The notes beneath the pieces were generated by a model. That model searched no databases. It was not told the origin of the DNA and saw only the letters and a program-made list of their open reading frames with translations. Positions 24,571 through 33,422 of a stretch of 64,000 bases of DNA are shown here, piece after piece; the stretch's first letter is position 1; the number at the start of each line of letters is the position of its first letter. The stretch spans positions 930,001-994,000 of the forward strand of contig NZ_CP108394.1 of assembly GCF_041435215.1 (NCBI RefSeq), in the 5' to 3' direction. The stretch is from Streptomyces sp. NBC_01314. Its GTDB lineage: Bacteria; Actinomycetota; Actinomycetes; Streptomycetales; Streptomycetaceae. Made by a program: the position numbers and the translations under genes.

Positions 24571-26356
24571 AAGCAGAACCCACTGGGTGCCTGCTCTTCC
24601 GTCCGGTCTTCATGTCGTCGGCCTCATGGTGCTGCCGATGACAGTCCGCGTGTACGAGGCGGAGGTTCTTCCAGTCGTTCCCGCCCCCTTCTCGCCGGTA
24701 GACGAAGTGGTGCTTATGCAGCTTCTTCGCCACGGCCGCGAACCATTCAATCCACTCTCGTGGATTGTCCGGTTCGTATTCGGCCCCGGTGATCAGGGCC
24801 CCGTTACAGAGCGGACACAGCCCTTGCTGGCGGAAAGCCAGGTTCAGGCTGGTCTTATCCATCACGGGGGACGCCTTCTTTCTGCGCCGGTTCGCCCAGT
24901 AGTCCCGGAGGGACGGATCGTCTATCGACGCCGTTCCCTTTACCCGGACGTGACGGACGATCGGGGTCCAGGTGAACTTGTAGAGGTAGGCGCCGGAGAC
25001 TCGGTCACCGAACACCCACTTGTCCGCCCGGGACTTGTTGAAGGTGCCGAAGTACCGGGCGCGTACCCAGTCCTTCGACTTATTGGGATGACTGCGTCTG
25101 GACCACTTGAAGGTGAGCTTCCAGACGTAGGTGTCCAGCGATCCGAAGATCTTCGAGGACATCACCCCCCGGTAGTACGTCGCCCACCCACGCACGATTG
25201 GCGTGAGTGTTCTCAGTACCGCTGCGGCGTTGGCGCCGTTCAGCGCCTTCACCTCTGTTCGCAGCCGTTCCCGGATTCTCTGTACCGCATCCTTGCTCGG
25301 CCGAATGACGACCTTGTGTTCGCTGGATCTTCGGATATTGAATCCGAGGAAGTCGAAGCCCTTTCCCAGGCGGGTGATTTGGGTCTTCTCCTCGTTGAAA
25401 CGGAGCCCTCTGGGCTCCAGCCACAACGCCAGTTTCCGCTTGGCCCGCTCGGCCTCCTCCTTCGAGTGCGTGAGCACCACGAAGTCATCGGCGTACCGAA
25501 CAAGGACCGGGGTCCCGGGCTTCGCACCGGGCTCCATGCCCTTGCGAAGCCGGAATCCGACCCCTACGGCTTCCTCCATTCCGTGCAGAGCGATGTTCAG
25601 CAGCAGTGGGCTGATCACTCCCCCTTGAGGCGTTCCTTCCTCTGTCGGGGCCCATCGGCCGTTCTCCATAACTCCCGCCTTGAGCCACCCATGGATTGCG
25701 TCCCTTCCGGGGAACGATCCGATGGACTGCATCAGATGGTTGTGATGGATGCGGTCGAATGCCGCCGACAGGTCCGCGTCCAGGACCCACTCCCGTACCT
25801 GGGATTTGCGGCACGTCATCGAGAAAATACTCTCGATCGCATCGTGACAGCTCCTCCCTGGCCGGAAGCCGTACGACCTGGGCTCGAACCGAGCCTCCCA
25901 TTCGGGCTCCAAGGCATTCTTCACCCGTGCCTGCGAGACACGGTCTCTGATTACCGGGATACCGAGTGGACGCTGCTTCCCATTGCTCTTCGGGATGTAC
26001 ACCCGCTTCACCGCATCGGACCGTCGGAAAGGTGCCTCCTGGATCTCCGTGGCGAGCTTCGCTCGCCCCTTTGGATCCAGAACCACTTCTCCGTCGATCC
26101 CGGCGGTCTTGCGGCCGGAACTCTGCTGAGTGACTCGGCGCACGCTGACCAGCGTGTTACTCCTCGACCGCAGCATGAGCTTTTGCAGGTTACGGACCTT
26201 TGCCAGGTCCCCTTCCTGTGACGCCTTGAAGATCCGTTGGCGAAGTCGCCGTACGTTCGCTTCCTCGCTGGCCCAGTCGATGCCGTGCCAGTCGAGTCCA
26301 GGAACGCCCTCAGGTCCGTTCACCACACCAGCTGGCGCGGTGTCCAACTTGCCCAT
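24569..26356 (-). CDS. Group II intron reverse transcriptase/maturase with HNH endonuclease domain
   Basis: 595 residues, complete. RT domain: RLRQRIFKASQEGDLAKV motif 0, KRVYIPKSNGKQRPLGIP, GTPQGGVISPLLLNIALHGM and the catalytic LVRYADDFVVL. Maturase domain X follows (VRGWATYYRGVMSSKIFG). The C-terminal HNH nuclease is visible as CPLCNGALITG, KLHKHHFVYRREGG, NLRLVHADCHRQHH. The full domain set means that it could support both splicing and target-primed retrohoming. The gene lies in domain IV of the intron; no frameshift or missing catalytic residue is seen. Confidence 0.93.
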   Translation of the reverse strand: MGKLDTAPAGVVNGPEGVPGLDWHGIDWASEEANVRRLRQRIFKASQEGDLAKVRNLQKLMLRSRSNTLVSVRRVTQQSSGRKTAGIDGEVVLDPKGRAKLATEIQEAPFRRSDAVKRVYIPKSNGKQRPLGIPVIRDRVSQARVKNALEPEWEARFEPRSYGFRPGRSCHDAIESIFSMTCRKSQVREWVLDADLSAAFDRIHHNHLMQSIGSFPGRDAIHGWLKAGVMENGRWAPTEEGTPQGGVISPLLLNIALHGMEEAVGVGFRLRKGMEPGAKPGTPVLVRYADDFVVLTHSKEEAERAKRKLALWLEPRGLRFNEEKTQITRLGKGFDFLGFNIRRSSEHKVVIRPSKDAVQRIRERLRTEVKALNGANAAAVLRTLTPIVRGWATYYRGVMSSKIFGSLDTYVWKLTFKWSRRSHPNKSKDWVRARYFGTFNKSRADKWVFGDRVSGAYLYKFTWTPIVRHVRVKGTASIDDPSLRDYWANRRRKKASPVMDKTSLNLAFRQQGLCPLCNGALITGAEYEPDNPREWIEWFAAVAKKLHKHHFVYRREGGGNDWKNLRLVHADCHRQHHEADDMKTGRKSRHPVGSA

Positions 26357-26988
26357 CGGTTCGGGTCCCTTCCCGCCTTCTCTTCAAAGTTCCACCCGGT
26401 CCACGTCAGCACCCTTTCGGGTCGGGTAAATGCCCGTATCCGACGGGTTATCCGCGTTGCCTCGGAGCAGGCAGCCGCGGTTTTCCCTGGCCTTTCGACC
26501 TATCGGCGTTTGCTTCTTGGACCATCCTGTTCCCGCTGCGACATCGACTCACCTTGCGGATTGCCTACTGCCGGTGGCAGACCGCAACGGGGTTTCCACG
26601 TTCCGCTCCATCAAGGTGCGGTTGGGGAGGGTGCCTCCTTTACCCCGGACCCGGTGGTGTCCGTACCGCCCTGCGTTCGTCCAGGGCGGCCACCTGGCGC
26701 ATTTCAACGCCGAGGGCCTGTCGGCCAGTTCAACTTCCCGTCTTCTGGCCGTTACGCTGACGGGGCATCGCCAGAGGTTCGCGCGTGCTCACCCTTCCAA
26801 CCTTCCCCTCGCCTGTAGCCCCCGGACGGTTCGGGACCCCTTGGGCTTTTGATCCGGCTTCACACCCCGCCGTTACCAGCAACGCATGCGGACCTGGGGA
26901 CTGATCTTGGACACAAATCAGGGAGACAACCCGTACTCCTTCTCTCCGTGGGTTGCCCCCACTTGAATGGAGCGACCTCGTGTCGCAC

Positions 26989-27541
26989 CGAACGAGCCGT
27001 ACCAGTGCCCGAGGCTGTCCTGGTACACGCGCACCGAGGACGGCTCCGCCGGCAGTTCCCGCGACCACACCACGGTCAGGACGATGCCGCCCGCCAGATG
27101 CAGCCGGCCGTCCTTCAGCCGGAACCCGCGCCGCGTGTAGTTGAGGGTCGGCAGCGCCTCGCGTCTGGTCTTCCACTTCGGCATCCCGGCCCGGCGCGTC
27201 ATGGGCAGGCGCTCTTTGATGTCCTTGTGTGCCTTGGCGCGGGAGCGGCCGAAGTCGCGGATGGTCTGCTGCTGGACAACCGAGGAGCCCTCGCGCAGCC
27301 ACGGCGTGCGGGTGCGGGCCTCGGTCAGCATCCTGTCGAGCTGAGCCGGACCGCATGTGGCCTTCTCGCCGGTTGCCTTGTTGTGCAGGTGTACGGCCCT
27401 GGACTTGGCGACGCACTCGTTCCACAGCCAGCGGCAGCGGTCCCACTCCGCCGCCAGCGCGGCGCGGGCGGCGGACGACACGCGCAGCCGGTACGTGTAC
27501 CGGGCCTGCCCGGCCTCCCCGGCCGCCGTCACCTGCGCCAT
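26989..27541 (-). CDS. tnpB: TnpB RNA-guided nuclease, 5' exon (N-terminal part)
   Basis: This exon encodes the N-terminal wedge/REC-like half of TnpB, beginning MAQVTAAGEAGQARYTYRLR and including AALAAEWDRCRWLWNECVAK and the RGFRLKDGRLHLAGG block, and ends at WYGSF followed by one base of the next codon. The frame runs a further 24 codons into the intron before stopping. Without splicing the product would lack the RuvC catalytic residues, so activity depends on intron removal. Confidence 0.85.
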
Positions 27542-27765
27542 CTCGCCCCCTCACGCTCCCCGGCCGGGACACCGTGCCGTCCCGAACCCCGCAAAGGACC
27601 ATACGTACGACAGCCGCACAAACGCACCCCGATCCCGCCACCACCACCCCCACCAGCGACCACAGGCACACGCGTTCGCATCACCTCCGCGATACCGACA
27701 GCGGTACGGGCGCTCCGCGTCCCGAACCGGACGCGGCGACACCCCGCGTCGCGACACCCGGATGC

Positions 27766-27797
27766 GATTCCTCCCCGGCGTGAACGCCGGGACCTCC
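27766..27797. repeat. Orphan copy of a TnpB-element right-end hairpin
   Basis: GATTCCTCCCCGGCGTGAA matches 15 of 19 positions of the element end at 23791 (GAATCCTCCCCTCCCTGAA), with the same TGAA loop and orientation, and pairs with CGCCGGGACC. An end in this orientation should be followed on its right by a minus-strand tnpB, but none is there. It could be a relic of another insertion or an independent guide-RNA-like unit. It lies 26 bp before the 27823 gene. Confidence 0.45.
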
Positions 27798-27822
27798 CCG
27801 CAAGAAACAGGTGAACACGATC

Positions 27823-28041
27823 ATGGCCAAGGTCAACGGTGTACTCGCCGCGGTCCTGCTCCTGTTCGTCTCCGTGGTGGCCCTGCGTTCCGTGATCGGC
27901 CCTCGCATGGCCTGGGAGTACGACGAGGTCTTCCCGGACGCCGGCGAACTGTCCGGCCGGCCCGTGCCGGGCGACCTGCTGCGCCGCATGATCGCCTTCC
28001 GCGTGCGCGAACACGAGGACGACGGAGTGCCGTGGATGTGA
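27823..28041 (+). CDS. Small single-span membrane protein, 72 residues
   Basis: The protein has one N-terminal hydrophobic helix (VLAAVLLLFVSVVALRSVI) and a charged C-terminal tail of about 45 residues rich in Glu and Arg. ATG at 27823; a GTG at 27811 is also in frame and directly follows AAACAG. I do not recognise the family. Codon use is typical, supporting a real gene. It has no evident operon partner. Confidence 0.55.
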   Translation: MAKVNGVLAAVLLLFVSVVALRSVIGPRMAWEYDEVFPDAGELSGRPVPGDLLRRMIAFRVREHEDDGVPWM

Positions 28042-28175
28042 CAGCCGCAGAGGTGCGGCGACACCGCTGACGGGCGGCGACTCGGGAGGCTCTTGAGTCG
28101 CGTCGACACCGAGTGTGGCGTGCGCTGCTTTCTCGGCGGTGGCCGGCGCCCTCCCGGCAAGGACCGCCCTACAGC

Positions 28176-28598
28176 CTAGGCGCAGCCCGGCGGTTCATCC
28201 TTGGTCGGTACGAATTGCATCGTGGGCATCCCGACGGCATCGAAGTTGGCGGTATCCGGGCCGATCAGCGTCATATAGCCGGCGAGCCTCTGGCTCTCCT
28301 GCGCGGGCGGTTCCCCCTTCACCTGCTCGACACCGGGGAACACGGAGTCGAGGACCCACCAACGGCCGCCGAAATGCACCCACTTGATCCCGCAGTGCGT
28401 ATAGATGTCGTACGGGTACGGCTTGTGCTGCTTGGGCTTTGCCGGCCCTTCCTGCCACTCTCCCTCCGCGACGGTGCGAGCAGACAGGGTGGGACCGGTG
28501 TACCCCTCGTCGCCCGGATTACCGGACGGGGACGAGCACCCGGAGAGCAACAGCCCGGCACCCAGGAACAGAACAGCGGCTCGGCGCGATATCTTCAC
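28176..28598 (-). CDS. Hypothetical secreted lipoprotein, 140 residues
   Basis: From the GTG at 28598 (GAGG site 6 bp upstream) the protein starts VKISRRAAVLFLGAGLLLSG with a following CSSP, a textbook lipobox. The mature domain contains YDIYTHCGIKWVHFGGRWWV, a motif shared by a family of small Streptomyces lipoproteins of unknown role, and ends GMPTMQFVPTKDEPPGC. The open frame upstream to 28646 is not needed. It is probably monocistronic. I infer an extracytoplasmic location but no function. Confidence 0.75.
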   Translation of the reverse strand: MKISRRAAVLFLGAGLLLSGCSSPSGNPGDEGYTGPTLSARTVAEGEWQEGPAKPKQHKPYPYDIYTHCGIKWVHFGGRWWVLDSVFPGVEQVKGEPPAQESQRLAGYMTLIGPDTANFDAVGMPTMQFVPTKDEPPGCA

Positions 28599-28642
28599 GC
28601 ACCTCAGACGCCGCGGGTACGCATTCCGTTCGTCCCTGCCGG

Positions 28643-29191
28643 TCAAACGTCAGAATGAGCTTGTGCTTTCACCTCTGCCGGCACACCGAGGTCGTGCCGC
28701 ATGGCGGTTCTCATGGTTCGGAGCATGTCCCAGACCTCGGACTGGGCCCGGGCCGCGGTCTCCATCGTTTCGCCTGGTCCGGGGGCACCGCGTTCAAGGC
28801 GCTTGACCTGGCCGAAGACCTCGTTCAGGGCTCGGTTGACGGCACCCGCTCGCACGAGTACTTCTTCGGGGGCGATCATCTGCGCCTCGGAGTATCGATC
28901 GCGGTGCGCGTCCTTCGCTTGGTCGAGTGCGTCACTGTCGGCGTCCCCCACGGCGCGTTCCCTCATGACGTGCAGGTGGCGGTTGAGTGCGGTGGTGAAC
29001 TGCCGGGCATCCCGGTTGAGTTCCACGTAGCAGGTGCGTCGGAGTGAACGGTTCTCGCGGATCTCGTCATGGTCACGAACGAGCTCTATCTCCCGGCGCT
29101 TCGCTCGTTCGGCGCCGCGCTGGGTGAGAAGCGAACCTCCCAGAGTTCCTGCGACGCCTGCCACCGCGATGATCACTGAGCTGAGATCCAC
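28643..29191 (-). CDS. Hypothetical protein with N-terminal membrane helix and coiled-coil, 182 residues
   Basis: The proposed GTG at 29191 has GGAG about eight bases upstream. The protein begins VDLSSVIIAVAGVAGTLGGS, a hydrophobic helix, then a basic stretch (QRGAERAKRREIEL) and a long, mostly helical, charged region with conserved-looking CYVELNRDARQFTTALNRHL. Similar single-span Streptomyces proteins are annotated only as hypothetical. The frame extends upstream to 29371 with low-quality sequence. No functional assignment. Confidence 0.6.
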   Translation of the reverse strand: MDLSSVIIAVAGVAGTLGGSLLTQRGAERAKRREIELVRDHDEIRENRSLRRTCYVELNRDARQFTTALNRHLHVMRERAVGDADSDALDQAKDAHRDRYSEAQMIAPEEVLVRAGAVNRALNEVFGQVKRLERGAPGPGETMETAARAQSEVWDMLRTMRTAMRHDLGVPAEVKAQAHSDV

Positions 29192-30209
29192 CGACGCACT
29201 CCGTGAACTTCCTCGGCCGCGCGCCCGCTGCACGTGGCTCAAGCCGTCAATTTTGCCGTTCCTCGGCCCTTTCCCCCGCGCACGATCACATTTCGCGTCC
29301 ACGCAGGTTCGATGGTAAGCCGATCGCGCCCTGCGATTGCGTGGTAGTCGAAATCGCCACGGCAACGCCAACTGACCGCGTTTCCAGAGGATATGGCGAG
29401 ATCAGGCGATGCGGCGCCTGAGCCGGTACTCGTTCTGGGCTCGTGGGGCGATCATGAAGGCTTCTGGGCGGACAAGGCGTCCGTCACCAACGTCGTCTCG
29501 TCGTCGACGGCTGCGGCGTTCGTGTCCCGTTCGCTTTGGTCGTGCTCGACCAGGTCGGGATGGCGCGGGCCGAGGCGGTGGAGGCCGCGCCGGCGGCGCC
29601 TGCGGCGCCGGCCGCCAGGGTGGCCGGTGTTTTCTCCGCAGCCCTCCCTCGGCTGATGCCAGGGCCCGCTGCCGCCCTCAACGAGGAAGAGGGAGCGCTG
29701 GAAGAGGCCCTGGAGGGCTTCCGGACCGCGGTGCGGCCTGGGAAGCGGGCCGTGCCGGCGGGGCTGAAGTGGCAGCACACTGGTCGTTCTTGAACACGAC
29801 CGTGCGCAGCCGACTTCTGGAAAACCGGCGGGGCCTGGCTCGCTGCGCCCATGGCCGCCCAGATCGACGCGTACGTGGCCGGACTGACGGGCGAGCCATA
29901 CGTGGACGGCTGGCTGCGGGACCTCGGCCTCGCGGTGCGACGGATCAAGAACGGCTCGGACGTCGTCTCCAGCGCGCTCCACGAGCTGTGGTGACAACTG
30001 GAGTCCGGACCGGAGGTGGTCGAGTCCGTGACCGGACTCGATGCGCTGAGCCGGGAGGCATCTGCCGTCCTCCAGAACCCGCCGCCCTCGCCTCGGTAAT
30101 CGCCGTGCGGTGGCACATGTACCGCGATGCTCGTCCCCTGGTCCCGCGCGGGCGGCGTGCGTCGCGGCCGCCAGGCGCGGGTGGCCGCGTGTGTCGCCGT
30201 CGGTGATCC
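29192..30209. other. Gap of about 1.0 kb containing only a broken gene
   Basis: Between the 28643 gene and the ABC permease no intact gene is visible. A plus-strand frame with coding-type codons but internal stops occupies 29536-30099 (listed separately). The first 340 bp (29192-29535) should hold the promoter of the 29191 gene. Confidence 0.45.
29536..30099 (+). pseudogene. Possible broken gene of unknown family
   Basis: One plus-strand frame has high GC at third positions over most of its length but is interrupted by TGA at 29791-29793 and 29992-29994 and ends with TAA at 30097-30099. Readable pieces include EEEGALEEALEGFRTAVRPG, AQIDAYVAGLTGEPYVDGW and LRDLGLAVRRIKNGSDVVSS. I do not recognise them. 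Decay of a gene next to a transporter operon is plausible; chance coding bias is the alternative. Confidence 0.3.
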
Positions 30210-31121
30210 CTACTTGCCGAAGCCGGCGGTGAGTCCGCCGATCAGCTGGCGGCGGCCGACGACGTAGAGGGCGAGGATGGGGAGGGTGGACAGGACGACC
30301 GCGGCGAGGATCGCGGGGATGTTGATGGTGAACTCTCCCTGGAAGCTCCACACGAACAGGGGCAGGACCCGCTTGTCGGGGCTCTGGGTGAGAATCAGCG
30401 GGAAGAGGAAGCCGTTCCACACGTTGAGCGCGTCGTAGATCGTCACCGTGATCAGCGCGGGGCGGGAGAGCGGCAGCGCCAGACTCCACAGCATGCGCCA
30501 GTGGCCGGCGCCGTCCGCGCGCATGGACTCGTACAGCTCGTCGGGGATGTCCCGTAGGAAGTTGACGAGAATGATGACCGTGAGGGGGATGGCGAACGCC
30601 GCCGAGGGGAGGACGATCGCGCCCAGGGTGTCGTACATCTGCGCCTTGGCGATCAGGTAGTACACCGGGATGATCGTGGCCTGCAGCGGGATGGCGAGTC
30701 CCAGCAGGAAGACGCTGAACGTCCAGCGCAGGGCCCGGCTGGTGCCGCGCACGATGGCGTAGGCCGCCAGGAACGACACCGCGAGGGTCAGCAGGGTCGC
30801 GCCGGCCGTCACCACGACGCTGTTCCACAGGAAGTGGGTGTAGCCGCTGTCCAGGACCAGGCGGTAGTTCTCCAGGGTCGGGTCGGTGGGGAGCGCCAGG
30901 GGGTTGGCGTCGAAGAAGCCCTCGCGGGAGCGGAGGCTGGTGACGACGACCCAGTACACCGGTATGAGAACGATGAGCAGCCAGAGCAAGCCGCCCAGAG
31001 TACCCGGCGAGTTGGTGCGGCGCAGGCGGGCGAGGCGGCCTGGCGGAGTGGACGGTGCTGCGGAGGACTGGGGCACACGGGCCTCGGAGTCGGTCTGCGG
31101 GGCGTGGGAGAGCGCGGACAT
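30210..31121 (-). CDS. Carbohydrate ABC transporter permease, MalG type
   Basis: 303 residues with six membrane segments and the EAA loop YESMRADGAGHWRMLWSLAL typical of MalG-like subunits of carbohydrate-uptake-1 importers. The ATG at 31121 overlaps the previous stop; a GTG directly before it (31124) is also possible. It is the last gene of a three-gene operon. No ATPase gene is nearby, so it presumably uses the shared MsiK-type ATPase, as is usual for Streptomyces oligosaccharide importers. Confidence 0.92.
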   Translation of the reverse strand: MSALSHAPQTDSEARVPQSSAAPSTPPGRLARLRRTNSPGTLGGLLWLLIVLIPVYWVVVTSLRSREGFFDANPLALPTDPTLENYRLVLDSGYTHFLWNSVVVTAGATLLTLAVSFLAAYAIVRGTSRALRWTFSVFLLGLAIPLQATIIPVYYLIAKAQMYDTLGAIVLPSAAFAIPLTVIILVNFLRDIPDELYESMRADGAGHWRMLWSLALPLSRPALITVTIYDALNVWNGFLFPLILTQSPDKRVLPLFVWSFQGEFTINIPAILAAVVLSTLPILALYVVGRRQLIGGLTAGFGK

Positions 31122-32023
31122 CACACACCTGCCTGCTGGCTTCGCATCTGGGAGAAGCCGGAGAAGCGGACGACGATCAGGGAGAGGAGGAGCCCGGCGG
31201 CGACCAGGATGACGGAGATAGCGCTGGCGAGGCCCATCTCGTTGCTCTGGAAGCCGGTGATGTACATGTCGAGCGGGAGCAGGCGGGTGGCGTAGCCGGG
31301 GCCGCCGCCGGTGAGGACGAAGACGAGGTCGAAGTAGGTGAGCGAACCGACCAGCATCAGCGTCGAGGAGGTGACGACGGTGTAGCGGAGCTGGGGCAGG
31401 GTGATGTGCCAGAACTGGGCGAGCCGGCCCGCCCCGTCGATCGCGGCGGCCTCGTACAGGGAAGTCGGGATCTGCCGGGTGCCTGCCTGGTAGAGCAGGG
31501 TGTGGAACGGTACGAACTGCCAGGCGATGACGAACACGACCGCGTAGAAGGCGAGTTCGGGATCGCCCAGCCAGTTCTGGTCCAGCAGGGGCAGGTCGAG
31601 GCTCGCGCCCAGGCCGAAGTTGGGGTCGAGCAGGTTCTTGAAGATGATGGCGATGGCCGCCGTGGAGATCAGCAGCGGGACGAAGTAGAACACCGCGAGG
31701 AGGGCGCGGTAGCGCTGTTTCCCGGCGACGAAGACACCGAGGAGCAGGCTGATCGGGGTCTGTACGAGCCAGGAGACCAGCATGAACTTGAGCGTGAGCC
31801 AGAGGGCGTGCCGGGTGACGTCGCTGGTGAGGGCCGTGTGCCAGTTGTCCGTGCCGGCCCAGGCCGGCGCGCCGAGGCCGTCCCAGCGGGTGAAGCTGAG
31901 GTAGACGACGATCCCCATCGGTATGAGTGCGAAGACGGCGAAGAGCAGCAGGGCGGGCAGTGCCATGAGGAAGGGCGGGCCGCCCTGCTGCCGGGCCGGC
32001 GCGGAGACCTTGGCGGTGCTCAC
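31121..32023 (-). CDS. Carbohydrate ABC transporter permease, MalF type
   Basis: About 300 residues from the GTG at 32023, which overlaps the binding-protein stop (GTGA). Six membrane segments, the EAA loop YEAAAIDGAGRLAQFWHITL and the following LPQLRYTVVTSSTLMLVG match the MalF-like family (Pfam BPD_transp_1). The frame is open far upstream, but that part is antisense-like shadow of the binding-protein gene. It pairs with the downstream MalG-type subunit. Confidence 0.92.
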   Translation of the reverse strand: MSTAKVSAPARQQGGPPFLMALPALLLFAVFALIPMGIVVYLSFTRWDGLGAPAWAGTDNWHTALTSDVTRHALWLTLKFMLVSWLVQTPISLLLGVFVAGKQRYRALLAVFYFVPLLISTAAIAIIFKNLLDPNFGLGASLDLPLLDQNWLGDPELAFYAVVFVIAWQFVPFHTLLYQAGTRQIPTSLYEAAAIDGAGRLAQFWHITLPQLRYTVVTSSTLMLVGSLTYFDLVFVLTGGGPGYATRLLPLDMYITGFQSNEMGLASAISVILVAAGLLLSLIVVRFSGFSQMRSQQAGV

Positions 32024-33339
32024 TTCGCCGCCGCCTCGTCCATCTGCGCGCAGAACTCCTCCGGGCTGATCTGGCCGAGGAAGAGCTGGTCGAGGTGGGT
32101 GAGCAGGTCGTTGCCGAGTTCGGGGCTGAGGGCCTGGTCCCAGGAGAGCTGGAAGTTCTTGGCGTCGCGGGTGAGGTTGTAGACGTACGACGACCAGTCC
32201 GCGTTGGCCGAGGCCTTGATCTTGGCGTCCAGGTCCTTCACCGGCGGGACGTCGCCGCCCTTGAGCAGGTTGTCGATGTAGGCGTCGTTGTAGACGCCGT
32301 CCTTGAGGTACGACACGGCTGTCTTCTTCTCCTTGGCGCTCGCCTGCGCGGACAGGGAGAAGAAGTTGGCCGGGTTGCCGACGATGTTGCTCGCGTCGCC
32401 CTTGCCGCCGGTGACGGCCGGGAAGCCGGTCCAGCCGAGGTGGTCCCCGGAGACGAACTCGGGCGAGCCGGCGTTGATGGAGCCGTAGCCCCAGCTGCCC
32501 TGGAGGATCATCGCGGCCTTGCCGGTGTACAGCTGGGCCTCGGCCTGGCCGGTGTCGGCGGAGACGGAGGTGAAGCCCTTGGCGAAGCCTCCCGCGTCCA
32601 CCAGTTGCTTGATCATCTGGGCGGACTTGAGGACGGCCGGGTCGGACCAGGCGTCCTTCTTGCCCGCGGCGATGTTCGCGAAGGTCTCGGGTCCGCCGAC
32701 GCGGTCGACGAGGTACTCCAGCCACATCAGGTCGGGCCACTTGGAGGCGCCGCCCATGGAGATCGGGGCGATGCCCTCGGCCTTGAACTTCTTCACCAGG
32801 GCGAGCAGGTCGTCCCAGGTCTTCGGCGGCTCCGCGCCGGCCTTCTTGAACAGGTCCTGGTTGAAGTACAGGACCACGGGCTGGACGCCGTTGACGGGGA
32901 CGCCGTAGGTCTTGCCGTCGAAGGTGGCGGACTTCAGGACCGAGGGGAAGATGCGGTTCTTCCACTCCGGGCTGGCGTCGAGTTCGGAGGTGAGGTCGGC
33001 GACCTTGCCCGCGTCCACGTAGCTCTTCAGCCCGCCGCCGCCCCAGTTCTCGAAGAGGACCGGCCCGTTGCCGGCGCCGACAGCGGTGCGCAGCTTCTGC
33101 TTGTACGGGTCGTTCTGGAAGTACTGGTAGGTGATCTCGCTGTCCGGGTGGTCCTTGTTCCACTGGGTGGCCGAGGCCCGGAAGGTCGCTTCGGATCCCT
33201 GGGTCAGCGCCCAGAACAGCGCGCCGTCGCCGGAGTCGGCACCGGTGGTGCGTCCGCCGCTGCCGCAGGCGGAGAGGGTGAGGGCCAGTGCCGCCGCCGA
33301 GGCGGTGCTCATGAAACGGAACGGGGTTCTCGAGGCCAT
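32020..33339 (-). CDS. Carbohydrate-binding lipoprotein of the ABC importer (SBP family 1)
   Basis: 439 residues. The signal peptide ends in the lipobox LTLSACGSGG. The body is a family-1 solute-binding protein (FRASATQWNKDHPDSEITYQ, WDDLLALVKKFKAEGIAPI, GKAAMILQGSWGYGSI), the group that binds oligosaccharides such as cellobiose, xylobiose and maltose. ATG at 33339 has AAGGAG. The divergent LacI and GH3 genes suggest a beta-linked di- or oligosaccharide. The exact sugar is not deducible. Confidence 0.92.
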   Translation of the reverse strand: MASRTPFRFMSTASAAALALTLSACGSGGRTTGADSGDGALFWALTQGSEATFRASATQWNKDHPDSEITYQYFQNDPYKQKLRTAVGAGNGPVLFENWGGGGLKSYVDAGKVADLTSELDASPEWKNRIFPSVLKSATFDGKTYGVPVNGVQPVVLYFNQDLFKKAGAEPPKTWDDLLALVKKFKAEGIAPISMGGASKWPDLMWLEYLVDRVGGPETFANIAAGKKDAWSDPAVLKSAQMIKQLVDAGGFAKGFTSVSADTGQAEAQLYTGKAAMILQGSWGYGSINAGSPEFVSGDHLGWTGFPAVTGGKGDASNIVGNPANFFSLSAQASAKEKKTAVSYLKDGVYNDAYIDNLLKGGDVPPVKDLDAKIKASANADWSSYVYNLTRDAKNFQLSWDQALSPELGNDLLTHLDQLFLGQISPEEFCAQMDEAAAK

Positions 33340-33406
33340 GGGGAGCTCCTTCGCTCTGCAGAGGATCCAAGCGCGCTGGACGGCTCGTCGAGTGCGCGCC
33401 GCACGG

Positions 33407-33422
33407 TTCGAAAGTTTTCGAA
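33407..33422. promoter_or_regulatory. Putative operator TTCGAAA-GT-TTTCGAA in the ABC/LacI divergent promoter
   Basis: TTCGAAAGTTTTCGAA is a perfect 7-bp inverted repeat with a two-base centre. A second half-site TTCGAAA occurs at 33551-33557, immediately before the LacI start. Together they suggest autoregulation by the LacI protein and repression of the transporter operon. Confidence 0.6.

Larger units (their letters stand above)
24496..26988 (-). mobile_element. Group II intron (2493 nt) inserted in tnpB
   Basis: On the minus strand the intron begins GTGCGACACG at 26988 (group II GTGYG 5' consensus) and ends CTACCCGAC at 24496. It contains about 630 nt of ribozyme domains I-III, an RT gene in domain IV, a 34-nt domain V (24537-24570) and a domain VI with a perfect 11-bp stem and a bulged A at 24502, seven bases from the 3' end. 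Precise removal rejoins tnpB in frame, which fixes both boundaries. The 5' end is nearly identical to that of the second intron at 62918. Confidence 0.88.
23791..27541 (-). mobile_element. IS200/IS605-type (TnpB-only) element split by a group II intron
   Basis: The element consists of a right-end hairpin (23791-23821), the tnpB 3' exon (23828-24495), the group II intron (24496-26988) and the tnpB 5' exon (26989-27541). No tnpA (Y1 transposase) gene is present, as in IS1341-type elements, so movement would need TnpA in trans. The left end beyond 27541 cannot be placed by eye. A second right-end-like hairpin occurs at 27766. Confidence 0.75.

Noticed and set aside
24569..26356. RT gene as a diversity-generating or retron system
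   Set aside because: Maturase domain X, an HNH domain and flanking group II intron domains V/VI with GTGCG start identify a group II intron.
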